From NCBI GenBank assembly GCA_047971685.1, contig JBKDZW010000167.1, positions 1 to 20,192 of the forward strand: a stretch of DNA of 20,192 bases. Direction: 5' to 3'. The notes under the pieces were generated by a model. It was not told the origin of the DNA and did not search any database. It saw only the letters and a program-made list of their open reading frames with translations. A program made the translations under genes and the position numbers. Below are positions 1-7,622 of the stretch, one piece after another. The stretch's first letter is position 1. Each line of letters starts with the position of its first letter. Source of the stretch: JAJXWB01 sp047971685 (GTDB taxonomy: Bacteria > Pseudomonadota > Alphaproteobacteria > Rhizobiales > Beijerinckiaceae).

Positions 1-72
1 CACCAGACGGGCAAGCTCTACAAGCGCCTGGTGCGCGACGCCTATTGGGGCAAGAAGTCGACGATCGTGTAA
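1..72 (+). CDS. Acyl-CoA synthetase (AMP-forming), C-terminal end only
   Basis: Only the last 23 codons and the TAA stop are in the window. The peptide begins HQTGKLYKRLVRD, continues AYWGKKS and ends TIV. The 'TGKLYKR' segment resembles the conserved C-terminal motif of the ANL adenylate-forming family, where the Lys of 'TGK' takes part in acyl-adenylate formation. Members ending in an RDxYW tail are commonly acyl-CoA synthetases. The gene would supply CoA thioesters to the acyl-CoA dehydrogenases encoded on the opposite strand. It converges on the patatin gene with 19 bases between the stops. A GC-rich quasi-palindrome around CCGG at 78-92 lies between them. The family call rests on one short motif, so substrate class cannot be judged. 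Confidence 0.6.
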   Translation, partial: HQTGKLYKRLVRDAYWGKKSTIV

Positions 73-91
73 CGAGCCGATCGCCGGCCGA

Positions 92-943
92 TCAATGACG
101 ATGGGCCGAGAGTTCGCTCGCGCGCGCGCGCCGGTCAAGCCCGCCTTTTGCGATCCACCGGCGGGTTTCGGCGGTCGCGCGTTCGATCAGGCTGGGCGCG
201 GCGGAGAAATCATAGGGCGAGACGTCGAGCGGACAGAGAGCCGGCGCCATATGCACCTGAATTTCTTCCGGCAGAGCCTCCAGTTCCTGCATCAACTGCC
301 ACGCGATCAGCAGGGTGATCGCGTGCAGGGTTCTGCCGATCACTCCCTTCGGCGGCTTCTGGAGCGCGCAGGCATAGCCCGTCGGAAGGACTATGATCCG
401 CATCGCGCCGAGTTCGACTGCAAGGCGCAGGGGCGTGTTTGCGGCAATCGCGCCATCCATCAGATGCCGGCCTGCGATCTGCACGGTGGGAAAGACGCCG
501 GGGACGGCGGCGCTTGCCAGAATCGCCTCGATCAGGGGGCCGCTCGACAGCCGCACGCTCATGCCCTGCTGGTCGGTCGCCATAACGTGCAATGGAACGC
601 GCGCGTCTTCAAAATTCCTAAACCCGAGATGCGTCTCGATCAGCCGGCGAAGGCCTGTCAGATCCATGATGTAGTCGGGATGGCGCAGCAGCCCGAACAT
701 GCGCGCAGCCGACATCGGAAAGATGTCGGCGCGTTTCAGGCCGGACCAGATTTTCTCCAGCCGGGACACGCCGTCGAGATCGGGCGCTCCGGCAAAGTAC
801 GCGGAATTTATGGCGCCAACCGAAGCGCCGACGACGAAATCGGGGTGGACGCCGGCCTCCAGTAAAGCGCGGAGCATTCCGACCTGAACAGCGCCGAGAC
901 TGCCTCCGCCTGCGAATACGAAGCCCGTCGGCGTTTTGTTCAT
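92..943 (-). CDS. Patatin-like phospholipase family protein
   Basis: A 283-residue predicted serine acyl hydrolase of the patatin family, whose members cleave acyl ester bonds of lipids. The glycine-rich oxyanion loop is GGGSLG (residues 12-17), the nucleophile elbow is GASVG (39-43, Ser41), and the catalytic-dyad Asp is in MDGA (Asp163). There is no signal peptide, so it is probably cytoplasmic. I chose the ATG at 943 because GGAGG lies 8 bases upstream. An in-frame ATG at 1015 would add 24 residues with no resemblance to the patatin fold, and it has only an AGG very close by. It is the last gene of the minus-strand cluster after the SDR gene, so lipase-released acids could feed the acyl-CoA genes. 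That link is inferred. The family call is secure, the substrate unknown. Confidence 0.88.
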   Translation of the reverse strand: MNKTPTGFVFAGGGSLGAVQVGMLRALLEAGVHPDFVVGASVGAINSAYFAGAPDLDGVSRLEKIWSGLKRADIFPMSAARMFGLLRHPDYIMDLTGLRRLIETHLGFRNFEDARVPLHVMATDQQGMSVRLSSGPLIEAILASAAVPGVFPTVQIAGRHLMDGAIAANTPLRLAVELGAMRIIVLPTGYACALQKPPKGVIGRTLHAITLLIAWQLMQELEALPEEIQVHMAPALCPLDVSPYDFSAAPSLIERATAETRRWIAKGGLDRRARASELSAHRH

Positions 944-1102
944 GTCCGCAGCCTCCGCCGCGACCTGTATGATCGCGTCCGCGCCGTCACAGGGAACGCG
1001 CGCCTTCCGATCCATCGGCCTGCCCGCTATCCTGCCCGCAGACGCCGCATCGGCGCAACCCGTACGATTGGCTCCGCCAGAGGCGCGTTGTCGCGGCGGG
1101 GC

Positions 1103-1870
1103 CTACGACGAAATCGTCACGCCGCCGTCGGCCACCAATATCTGGCCGGTGACGAAATTTGCGGCCTTCGAGGCAAGAAAGGCGACGATGCCCCCTATTT
1201 CCTCGGGTTCGCCGATGCGTTTCAGCGGCGTGGTTCGCGTGCGCTTTTCGAGAAAATCCGGATTTTCCCACAGGGCGCGCGCAAAATCGGTTTTGACGAG
1301 GCCGGGCGCGATGCAATTGGCGCGCACGTTCTTCGGCCCCCATTCGACGGCGAGATTGCGGGCGAGCGCAAAGTCGGCGGCTTTGGAAATGCCGTAGACG
1401 CCGAGCTTGTCGGTGCCGCGAATGCCGCCAATCGAGGATACGATGATAATGGCGCCGCCGCCCTGTTCGACCATGATCGGCGCAACGAGATTGGACAGCC
1501 AGATGTTGCTCTTGACGTTGGAGCCCATCACCTTGTCGAAGGCCTCGTCCGGCAATTCGCTCAGAGGTCCGTAAACGGGATTGACGGCGGCGTTGCAGAC
1601 CAGAGTGTCGATGCGGCCCCATTTGTCGAGTGCGCCTTTCACGAGCGCTTCGATGTCGCCTTTGCGCGAAATATTGCAAGGGATGACGATGGCCTCGCCG
1701 CCGTTCCGGCGAATGCCCTGAGCGACCTCCTCGCAGGCCTCGGCCTTGCGCGAGGAAACGACGACCTTGGCGCCCATCTGCGCCATGATTTCGGCGGCCG
1801 ACCTGCCGATGCCGCGGGAAGAACCGGTGATTATGGCGACCTGGCCGGAGAGATCGAAGGGATGGGTCAT
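1103..1870 (-). CDS. SDR family NAD(P)-dependent oxidoreductase
   Basis: A 255-residue classical short-chain dehydrogenase with the family's usual length. The cofactor motif is TGSSRGIG (15-22), followed by CNAA (92-95) in place of the usual NNAG. The catalytic Ser is at 145/146, and Tyr159 and Lys163 stand in YGISK. The C-terminal 'GQILVADGG' is typical of the FabG-like branch. The start at 1870 has GGAG 5 bases upstream; a longer reading to 1951 adds 27 residues upstream of the Rossmann fold and is less likely. Placed between acyl-CoA dehydrogenase genes and a patatin gene, it may oxidise a 3-hydroxyacyl-CoA or another alcohol intermediate. No sequence feature fixes the substrate. Confidence 0.9.
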   Translation of the reverse strand: MTHPFDLSGQVAIITGSSRGIGRSAAEIMAQMGAKVVVSSRKAEACEEVAQGIRRNGGEAIVIPCNISRKGDIEALVKGALDKWGRIDTLVCNAAVNPVYGPLSELPDEAFDKVMGSNVKSNIWLSNLVAPIMVEQGGGAIIIVSSIGGIRGTDKLGVYGISKAADFALARNLAVEWGPKNVRANCIAPGLVKTDFARALWENPDFLEKRTRTTPLKRIGEPEEIGGIVAFLASKAANFVTGQILVADGGVTISS

Positions 1871-1988
1871 GCTGGCTCCAGGCCGCCGGCCCCAAGCAGC
1901 GGGCTCCTGGCCAAATATGTCTGGTGTATTTTCTCCCGGACGCCCGCTCATGCAGGCCTCCGGGATGATGGTTTGCGATCGGGCCGGA

Positions 1989-2010
1989 CCGCGATCAGGC
2001 CGCGATCAGG
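1989..2010. repeat. 11-bp tandem duplication at the pimD-like stop codon
   Basis: CCGCGATCAGG occurs twice head to tail (1989-1999 and 2000-2010). The pimD-like gene ends inside the first copy, so its last residues and stop are formed by the duplication. This looks like replication slippage. Confidence 0.8.
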
Positions 2011-3143
2011 CCGCCCATGGCCGACAGCTTTGCAAGATGATGGTCGGCGTCGCCAAACAGAGCGTCGATCGTCGTGCCGCGCTTGAAATAATGACCGACG
2101 CGCAATTCGTAGGTCATGCCGACGCCGCCATGCAACTGGATGGACTGCTGGCCGACGAAGCGCAGGGACTTGCCGATCTGGATTTTCGCCGCCGACATGG
2201 CGCGCTCGCGTTCGCGCGCATCGTTTTCGCTCGCCATCATGGTCGCAAAAAACGTGATCGAGCGGGCTTGTTCGAGAAACACGAACATTTCGACCGCGCG
2301 ATGCTGCAACGACTGGAAGGAGCCGATGGTGACGCCGAATTGCTTGCGCGTCTTGAGATATTCGACGGTGTCGGCGTGCGCCACGCTCATGCCGCCGACG
2401 GCTTCCGCGCAAAGGGCGGCGATCGCCTCGTGGACGACGCGCTCGATGACCGGCAGCGCCTTGCCCGGTTCGCCCAGCGCATGGGCGGCGGAGACCTTGA
2501 CCTTCGACAGCGTGATTTCGGCTGCGCGCGTTGCGTCCTGGTTGCGGTAGCCGCGGCGGGTGACGCCGGGAGCGCGGGCGTCGACCAGAAAGAGGCCGAT
2601 GCCGTCGGCGTCGCGGTCGCCGCCGGAGATGCGCGCGCTGACGACAAGCCAGTCCGCCGCATCTCCATTGAGCACGAGCGATTTCTCGCCGTCGAGCACA
2701 TAGCCGTCGCCGTCCTTCTTCGCCTTGGTGGAAACGCAGGCGAGATTGTAGCGGGCGGCGCGCTCATGATGGGCGAAAGCGAAAATCTTCTCGCCGCCGG
2801 CGATCTGCGGCACGAATTCGGCGCGCTGCGTCTGGCTGGCGGCATGGCGGAGCGCGCCGCCGGCGAGCACGACGGTCGCCAGATAGGGTTCGACCGCGAG
2901 CGCGCGCCCCAGCGATTCCATGACGATCATGGTCTCGACCGGGCCGCCGCCAAAGCCGCCGTCCGCTTCAGAAAACGGCAAGGCCAGCAAGCCGAGTTCG
3001 GCGAACTGCCCCCAGATTTCGCGCGAGAAACCGTGCTCGTTCTTGAGATAGGCCTTGCGCTTGTCGAAGTCGTATTTGTCGGCGACCAGACGGTCGACCG
3101 AATCCTTGAGCATGCGCTGTTCTTCGGAGAGATCGAAATCCAT
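1995..3143 (-). CDS. pimD: Acyl-CoA dehydrogenase, small-subunit (PimD-like)
   Basis: A 382-residue acyl-CoA dehydrogenase-fold protein. It starts MDFDLSEEQ, has a middle beta domain, and carries the flavin-contact segment TRKQFGVTIGSFQSLQHR (265-282) and QLHGGVGMTYE (336-346). It resembles the small subunit of pimeloyl-CoA dehydrogenase described in Rhodopseudomonas palustris, which works with the PimC subunit in degradation of dicarboxylic and alicyclic acids. The C-terminal position that holds the catalytic Glu in medium-chain enzymes reads FGDADHHL. The alternative isovaleryl-type position falls on Ala near residue 240. Neither offers a clear catalytic Glu, which suggests a partner subunit rather than an independent enzyme. 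It lies 125 bases downstream of the pimC-like gene on the same strand. Confidence 0.88.
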   Translation of the reverse strand: MDFDLSEEQRMLKDSVDRLVADKYDFDKRKAYLKNEHGFSREIWGQFAELGLLALPFSEADGGFGGGPVETMIVMESLGRALAVEPYLATVVLAGGALRHAASQTQRAEFVPQIAGGEKIFAFAHHERAARYNLACVSTKAKKDGDGYVLDGEKSLVLNGDAADWLVVSARISGGDRDADGIGLFLVDARAPGVTRRGYRNQDATRAAEITLSKVKVSAAHALGEPGKALPVIERVVHEAIAALCAEAVGGMSVAHADTVEYLKTRKQFGVTIGSFQSLQHRAVEMFVFLEQARSITFFATMMASENDARERERAMSAAKIQIGKSLRFVGQQSIQLHGGVGMTYELRVGHYFKRGTTIDALFGDADHHLAKLSAMGGLIAA

Positions 3144-3184
3144 GCTTTTAAGTCCCGTTTGTTTCTGAGTCGCCGCGCTGCCGG

Positions 3185-3255
3185 CGAAGACTATCCATCC
3201 CCGGCCTGCCCCGGTCCTGCTGGATGGATTGCTTCGCTACGCCCGCAACGACGCC
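3185..3255. repeat. Intergenic dispersed-repeat-like element with inverted repeat
   Basis: The 125-bp gap between the two acyl-CoA dehydrogenase genes holds ATCCATCC (3193-3200) and its complement GGATGGAT (3222-3229). They flank a GC-rich 21-base loop. On the minus strand the adjoining bases read GTAGCGAAGCAATCCATCC, closely resembling the 'GCGAAGCAATCCAT' family of repeats scattered between genes in many alphaproteobacteria. In the operon mRNA it would form a hairpin between the two cistrons. Family membership is recalled, not searched. Confidence 0.6.
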
Positions 3256-3268
3256 CGCGTTGCGATGT

Positions 3269-4468
3269 TCAAAGACCCAGAATGGCCTTGGCGATGATGT
3301 TCTTCTGAATCTCGTTCGAGCCGCCGTAGATCGACACCTTGCGGTAGTTGAAATAGGCGGGCGCAAGCGGGGAGGCCCAGTCGGGGCCGACCGGCGGCTC
3401 GTTCCAGCCGTCGTGCGTCTCCTCGCGATAGGGCGCGATATAGGGGCCTGCGACTTCAAGCGCGAGCTCGGTGATCGCCTGCTGGATTTCCGAGCCCTTG
3501 ATCTTGAGGATCGAGGAGGCGGGATCGGGCTTGCCTTTTTCGCGCGTGCGTTCGGCGGCGACAACGCGCACTTGCGTCATTTCCAGCGCCTTCAGCTCCA
3601 CCTCGATCGAGGCCAGTTTTTCACGGAAACGCTGGTTTTCGATCAATGGCGCATCGCCGTCGAGTTCGGCGGTCGCGAGCTGCTTGATGCGGCGGATGCG
3701 TTCCTTGGAGGCGCCGACGCGCGCGATGCCGACGCGCTCGTTGCCAAGCAGGAATTTGGCGTAGTCCCAGCCCTTGTTCTCTTTGCCGACAAGATTCTCG
3801 ACAGGCACTTTCACGTCGTCGAAGAAGACTTCGTTGACCTCGTGGCCGCCCTCGATGGTGATGATCGGCTTGACGACGATGCCCGGCGATTTCATGTCGA
3901 TCAGCAGGAAGGAAATGCCCTCCTGCTTCTTGGCGGTGGGATCCGTGCGCACGAGCATGAAGATCATGTCGCCGTGCTGGCCGAGCGTGGTCCAGGTCTT
4001 CTGACCGTTGACGATGTAGAAGTCGCCTTCACGCTTGGCGGTGGTGCGCAGGCCCGCGAGATCGGAGCCGGCGCCGGGTTCGGAAAAGCCCTGGCTCCAC
4101 CATGTGTCGAGATTGGCGATGGCGGGCAGATATTTCTTCTTCTGCTCCTCCGAGCCGAATGTGTAGATGACCGGCCCCACCATGCTGACGCCGAAAGCGA
4201 GCATCTGCGGGGCTGGCGCGAGCATCTGTTCTTCGAGGAAGATATATTGCTGCACGGGCGTCCAGCCTGTGCCGCCATATTCGACCGGCCAATGCGGCAC
4301 GGCCCAGCCCTTCTTGTTGAGGATACGCGTCCAGCGGATCATGTCCTCCTTGGAGGGGTGCAGGCCGGATACGAGCTTCTCTCTGATGTCCTTGGGCAGA
4401 TTATCGTTGAAGAAGCTTCGCACTTCCTCCCGGAAGGCAATTTCTTCGGGAGTGAAACTGAGGTCCAT
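3269..4468 (-). CDS. pimC: Acyl-CoA dehydrogenase, large-subunit (PimC-like)
   Basis: A 399-residue FAD-dependent acyl-CoA dehydrogenase, predicted to introduce a 2,3-double bond into a CoA thioester and pass electrons to electron-transfer flavoprotein. Visible landmarks are WPVEYGGTGWT (60-70), the flavin/substrate motif GFSEPGAGSDLAGLRTTA (127-144), the beta-domain NGQKTWTT (154-161), and the C-terminal YGGSNEIQKNIIA (381-393). Glu244 in GNERVG lies where the isovaleryl-CoA-dehydrogenase type keeps its catalytic base, whereas YGG at the C-terminus lacks the medium-chain-type Glu. The overall match is to pimeloyl-CoA dehydrogenase large subunit of the R. palustris pim operon. It is the first gene of the minus-strand cluster and faces the liv operon across the divergent region. 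Substrate chain length is inferred from family only. Confidence 0.9.
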   Translation of the reverse strand: MDLSFTPEEIAFREEVRSFFNDNLPKDIREKLVSGLHPSKEDMIRWTRILNKKGWAVPHWPVEYGGTGWTPVQQYIFLEEQMLAPAPQMLAFGVSMVGPVIYTFGSEEQKKKYLPAIANLDTWWSQGFSEPGAGSDLAGLRTTAKREGDFYIVNGQKTWTTLGQHGDMIFMLVRTDPTAKKQEGISFLLIDMKSPGIVVKPIITIEGGHEVNEVFFDDVKVPVENLVGKENKGWDYAKFLLGNERVGIARVGASKERIRRIKQLATAELDGDAPLIENQRFREKLASIEVELKALEMTQVRVVAAERTREKGKPDPASSILKIKGSEIQQAITELALEVAGPYIAPYREETHDGWNEPPVGPDWASPLAPAYFNYRKVSIYGGSNEIQKNIIAKAILGL

Positions 4469-4603
4469 GGGTAGCCTCTCATGTCAAACGGGATAGGGGT
4501 GAACGATCTTCACGCAAAGTCGGCGTCCGCGCAATGCGTGTCCGGCGCTTAGGCGCCGCTTATCGCAGCGATGCCGGAAAGCGGTGATGTGCTGCGCTAA
4601 TCG

Positions 4604-4618
4604 GTTCGGGATGCGAAA
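4604..4618. promoter_or_regulatory. Operator-like palindrome, copy 1
   Basis: GTTCGGGATGCGAAA is a near copy of the site at 4847-4861; TTCGGGATGCGAAAT (4605-4619) is identical over 15 bases to 4848-4862. The core is TTCG-N5-CGAA. A repeated palindrome in a divergent promoter region suggests a dimeric repressor or activator site. Which regulator binds is unknown. Confidence 0.45.
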
Positions 4619-4770
4619 TAATGGATGCGCGCATTGCCGCATGTGCGCTCTGAAGCGCTCCATCGCCGCCGCCGCAGGCATCTTCGCGGCAATATCGTGC
4701 GCAAACAGCCATTACAGTGTGAATGTCCGACAATTTTGCACCGCATTTCTCACTTTATCGTTTGACCGAG

Positions 4771-4799
4771 ACGCTAGATTGTGGTCGATTTCAAGTCAA
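4771..4799 (-). promoter_or_regulatory. Possible promoter for the pimC-like operon
   Basis: On the minus strand TTGACT (4799-4794, five of six matches to the sigma-70 -35 box) is followed after 17 bases by TAGCGT (4776-4771, three of six matches to the -10 box). It would leave a leader of roughly 300 bases before the pimC-like start. This is a consensus match by eye only. Confidence 0.25.
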
Positions 4800-4826
4800 T
4801 GAGAACGCGGGTTGAGCGCGCGGACG

Positions 4827-4861
4827 TTTCGCATTTACGAAAAATGTTTCGGGATGCGAAA
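4827..4861. promoter_or_regulatory. Operator-like double palindrome, copies 2 and 3
   Basis: Two consecutive palindromes occur: TTTCGCATTTACGAAA (4827-4842; TTTCG-N6-CGAAA) and TTTCGGGATGCGAAA (4847-4861; TTTCG-N5-CGAAA). The outer half-sites TTTCGCAT (4827-4834) and ATGCGAAA (4854-4861) are also perfect complements. Centre spacing is about 20 bases, or two helical turns, as expected for cooperative binding on one face of DNA. The likely role is control of the liv genes, the pim-like genes, or both. Confidence 0.5.
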
Positions 4862-5231
4862 TTGAAACCGGGGTCGTAGCGATCAGGTTTTGCGATGTTT
4901 TTCGTTGTGGCGCCAAGGGCGTTGCAATGTGGGCCGTCGCAACGCCGATCGCAACATTGCTGATGGCGACAAGCTGATCACAGCGGCGTCGGATCAGCGG
5001 CGTCGGGATCGTGGTGGCGAGGCGAAGCGTCGTGCGCCGCTCTGTCGTGGACAGGGGTCGCGCGGATGTTTGCTTAAGAGGAAAGCGGACCGAGGGTGGG
5101 AACTGGATGATTGGATTTTCTGGAAAAGAGCGCGGCCTTGAGCCTTGCGCGCTTGATAGGCGCCGGGCGAACGTTCTGCGCGCTCGTTTTTGTTTCGCGA
5201 AGGCGTGCTGTGTGGAGACGGGAGGTTGGGT

Positions 5232-6020
5232 ATGAACGATGCGGCAGGCGGCGCGCCGCTTCTGGAAGTGCGCGATGTGGCGGTTCGTTTCGACGGCATC
5301 GTGGCGCTCGACGGCGTGTCCTTCAAATTGCAGAAGGGGCAGGTTCTGGGGCTGATCGGCCCGAACGGCGCCGGCAAGACGACAATGTTCAATTGTCTGA
5401 GCCGGCTTTATACGCCGACCGAGGGCGATGTGCTGTTCGAGGGCAGGAGCATTCTGCCGCGTTCCGCGCATGAGATGGCGGCGATCGGCATTGGCCGCAC
5501 CTTCCAGAACGTCGCGCTGTTTTCGCGCCTTACCGTGCGCGAAAACGTGCTGATTGGCGGGCATTCGCACACGAACAGCAATTTTTTCAACGATTCCCTG
5601 CGTCTTCCGAGTTCCCGTTCGGTCGAGCGCGATCTGGAAAAGACGGCGAACGAGCTGATCGACTATCTGCATCTTGGCGATGTCGCCGACCGCCCGGTCG
5701 ACGGCCTGCCGTTCGGCACGCAGAAGCGCGTCGAGCTTGCGCGCGCGCTGGCGGCTTCGCCGAAGCTGCTGCTGCTCGACGAGCCCGCAGGCGGTCTCAA
5801 CCATGACGAAGTGTACGAATTGGGGCGGCTGGTGCAGCAGATTCGCGACGACCGTCATGTCACGGTTCTGCTGGTCGAGCATCACATGGGTCTCGTCATG
5901 TCGATCTCCGACAATGTGGTGGCGCTCAATTTCGGCAAGAAGATCGCCGAAGGCCCGCCCGACGAAGTGCGTCAGGATCCCGAATTGATCCGTGCTTATC
6001 TGGGCGGAGAAGCTGCATGA
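5232..6020 (+). CDS. livG: ABC transporter ATP-binding protein, LivG type
   Basis: A 262-residue ATPase of the branched-chain amino acid (HAAT) importer family. It shows Walker A GPNGAGKT (43-50), Q-loop RTFQN (Gln92), a divergent signature LPFGTQKRVELARAL (159-173), Walker B LLLLDEP (179-185), and a switch His in VEHHM (217-218). The signature reads FGTQK rather than the usual YGxQR. The ATG at 5232 has GGAGG 6 bases upstream; reading from 5190 would add 14 residues. It is the first gene of livGFHM, and its stop overlaps livF by four bases. The transporter powers uptake of amino acids or, in many soil alphaproteobacteria, of aromatic or dicarboxylic acids. The neighbourhood of acyl-CoA genes makes the latter plausible. 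Confidence 0.93.
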   Translation: MNDAAGGAPLLEVRDVAVRFDGIVALDGVSFKLQKGQVLGLIGPNGAGKTTMFNCLSRLYTPTEGDVLFEGRSILPRSAHEMAAIGIGRTFQNVALFSRLTVRENVLIGGHSHTNSNFFNDSLRLPSSRSVERDLEKTANELIDYLHLGDVADRPVDGLPFGTQKRVELARALAASPKLLLLDEPAGGLNHDEVYELGRLVQQIRDDRHVTVLLVEHHMGLVMSISDNVVALNFGKKIAEGPPDEVRQDPELIRAYLGGEAA

Positions 6021-6730
6021 CCAAACTGCTTGAAGTCAAAGGCCTGACGGCGGCCTATGGTCAGGTGCGCGTGCTGCACGGACTGGATTTCTCACTCGAG
6101 GAAGGCGGCGTGACGACGCTGCTCGGCGCCAATGGCGCGGGCAAGACGACGACCCTGCGCGCCATCTGCGGGATGGTGAAGTCGGGCGGGGAAATCCTGT
6201 TCGAGGGCAAGAATATTCTGGGGCGTTCGACGGAAGACGTCGCGCGCCTCGGCGTTGCGCATATTCCCGAGGGGCGTGGCACTTTCACGCGCATGACGAC
6301 GGAAGAAAACCTGCTGCTCGGCGCAATCACGCGCAAGGACAAACAAAATATCCAAAAAGACCTCGACAAGATGTACGACCATTTTCCGCGGCTGAAACAG
6401 CGGCGCATGCAGCAGGCCGGCACCCTGTCGGGCGGCGAGCAGCAGATGCTGGCCATAGCGCGCGCCTTGATGCTGCGCCCGCGCCTTATGCTGCTGGACG
6501 AGCCGTCCTTCGGCCTTGCGCCGCTTGTCGTGAAGGAGATGTTCGAGATTCTCACCTCGCTTAATCGAGATGAGAACGCCTCCATGCTCATCGTCGAGCA
6601 GAATGCCGCGCTTGCGCTCGGCATTGCGGACGAGGCCTATCTCCTGGAAACCGGTTCGATCGTTCTGTCGGGCCCTGCGAAACAAATCGGGGCGGACGAG
6701 AACGTGCGTCGCTCCTATCTCGGTTATTGA
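6017..6730 (+). CDS. livF: ABC transporter ATP-binding protein, LivF type
   Basis: A 237-residue second ATPase of the importer. It has Walker A GANGAGKT (37-44), the LivF-typical HIPEGRGTF (82-90), signature LSGGEQQMLAIARAL (137-151), Walker B LMLLDEPSFGLAP (157-169), and VEQN (193-196), where LivF proteins carry Gln-Asn instead of the switch His. Length and motif order are standard. The start overlaps the livG stop (ATGA), indicating translational coupling. LivF and LivG form the heterodimeric motor under the LivH/LivM membrane pair. Confidence 0.94.
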   Translation: MTKLLEVKGLTAAYGQVRVLHGLDFSLEEGGVTTLLGANGAGKTTTLRAICGMVKSGGEILFEGKNILGRSTEDVARLGVAHIPEGRGTFTRMTTEENLLLGAITRKDKQNIQKDLDKMYDHFPRLKQRRMQQAGTLSGGEQQMLAIARALMLRPRLMLLDEPSFGLAPLVVKEMFEILTSLNRDENASMLIVEQNAALALGIADEAYLLETGSIVLSGPAKQIGADENVRRSYLGY

Positions 6731-6742
6731 GGGGCCTCTGAC

Positions 6743-7621
6743 ATGGAGCTTCTTATTCAACAAATTCTGGCGGGCATTTCAACGGGCGCGATTTACGCCT
6801 GTATGGCGCTTGCCGTCGTCATGATCTATCAGGCGATCGACCATCTGAATTTCGCGCAAGGCGAAATGGCGATGTTCTCGACCTTCATCGCCTGGCAATT
6901 GATCGAGTATGGCGTGCCTTATTGGCTGGCCTTCCTCATCACCCTCGTCGTCTCCTTCATCGGCGGCGTCGCGATCGAACGCATCGTGTTCAAGCCGATC
7001 GAACACGCCCCGGTGCTCAGCCATGTCGTGATCTTCATCGCGCTCTATTCGGTCATCAATTCGATGGCGGGCTTCATCTGGGACTTCACGGTCAAGAGCT
7101 TCCCCTCGCCGTTCGGCTCCTCGCCCCTGTTCGGTTCGACGCTGATCTCCTCTCACCAGGGGGGCATGATCGCCGTGACATTAGGGCTTCTGCTTCTGCT
7201 CTACCTGTTTTTCAGCTACACGAGCGTGGGTCTCGCCATGCGCGCTGCGGCTGCAAATCCCGCGTCCGCGCGGTTGGTGGGCATCCGGGTTTCCTGGATG
7301 ACGGCGCTTGGCTGGGGCATGGCGTCCGCGATCGGCGCGATCGCGGGCATGCTGATCGCTCCGGTCGTGTTCCTTGAACCGAACATGATGATCTCGATCC
7401 TGCTCTATGGTTTTGCGGGCGCCGTGCTCGGCGGCCTGACGAGCCCCGGCGGCGCCGTGCTCGGCGGCTTTGCCGTCGGCGTGATCGAGAACCTTGCCGG
7501 CACCTACATTCCCGTCATAGGCGCGGAACTCAAGCTGCCGATCGCGCTGGTTGTGATCGTGGTGGTGCTTGTCTTCAAACCTGCCGGCCTGTTTGGCCGC
7601 GTCGTCGTCTCGCGAGTCTGA
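6743..7621 (+). CDS. livH: ABC transporter permease, LivH type
   Basis: A 292-residue integral membrane protein with about eight hydrophobic segments. It begins MELLIQQILAGISTGAIYA, as LivH permeases usually do. It has the conserved AIDHLNFAQGEMAMF (31-45) and the cytoplasmic coupling segment GLAMRAAAANPASARLVGI (163-181) that contacts the ATPases. The C-terminal GFAGAVLGGLTSPGGAVLGG is also family-typical. A purine-rich GAGGGG lies about 8-10 bases before the start, 12 bases after the livF stop. It forms the channel with LivM. Confidence 0.93.
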   Translation: MELLIQQILAGISTGAIYACMALAVVMIYQAIDHLNFAQGEMAMFSTFIAWQLIEYGVPYWLAFLITLVVSFIGGVAIERIVFKPIEHAPVLSHVVIFIALYSVINSMAGFIWDFTVKSFPSPFGSSPLFGSTLISSHQGGMIAVTLGLLLLLYLFFSYTSVGLAMRAAAANPASARLVGIRVSWMTALGWGMASAIGAIAGMLIAPVVFLEPNMMISILLYGFAGAVLGGLTSPGGAVLGGFAVGVIENLAGTYIPVIGAELKLPIALVVIVVVLVFKPAGLFGRVVVSRV

Positions 7622-7622
7622 C

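Larger units (their letters stand above)
4469..5231. other. 763-bp divergent intergenic region (pimC-like / livG)
   Basis: No convincing gene is present: the short open frames have atypical composition, rich in Arg, Cys or Ser. The region is visibly less GC-rich near 4700-4900. It contains the repeated palindromes described separately, a small perfect hairpin CGGCGC-TTAG-GCGCCG (4543-4558), a near-tandem AGCGGCGTCGGATC repeat (4982-5010), and an inverted pair GCAATGT/ACATTGC (4924-4930 and 4954-4960). It most likely carries the promoters of both divergent operons. No regulator gene lies within it. Confidence 0.6.

Noticed and set aside
1746..3308. A 520-codon plus-strand open frame across the SDR and pimD-like genes
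   Set aside because: It is antisense to two genes with intact family motifs and has no recognisable domain.
4584..4802. Small open frames in the divergent region (for example 72 codons on plus and 65 codons on minus)
   Set aside because: No ribosome-binding site, odd composition rich in Cys or Arg, and overlap with likely regulatory sequence.
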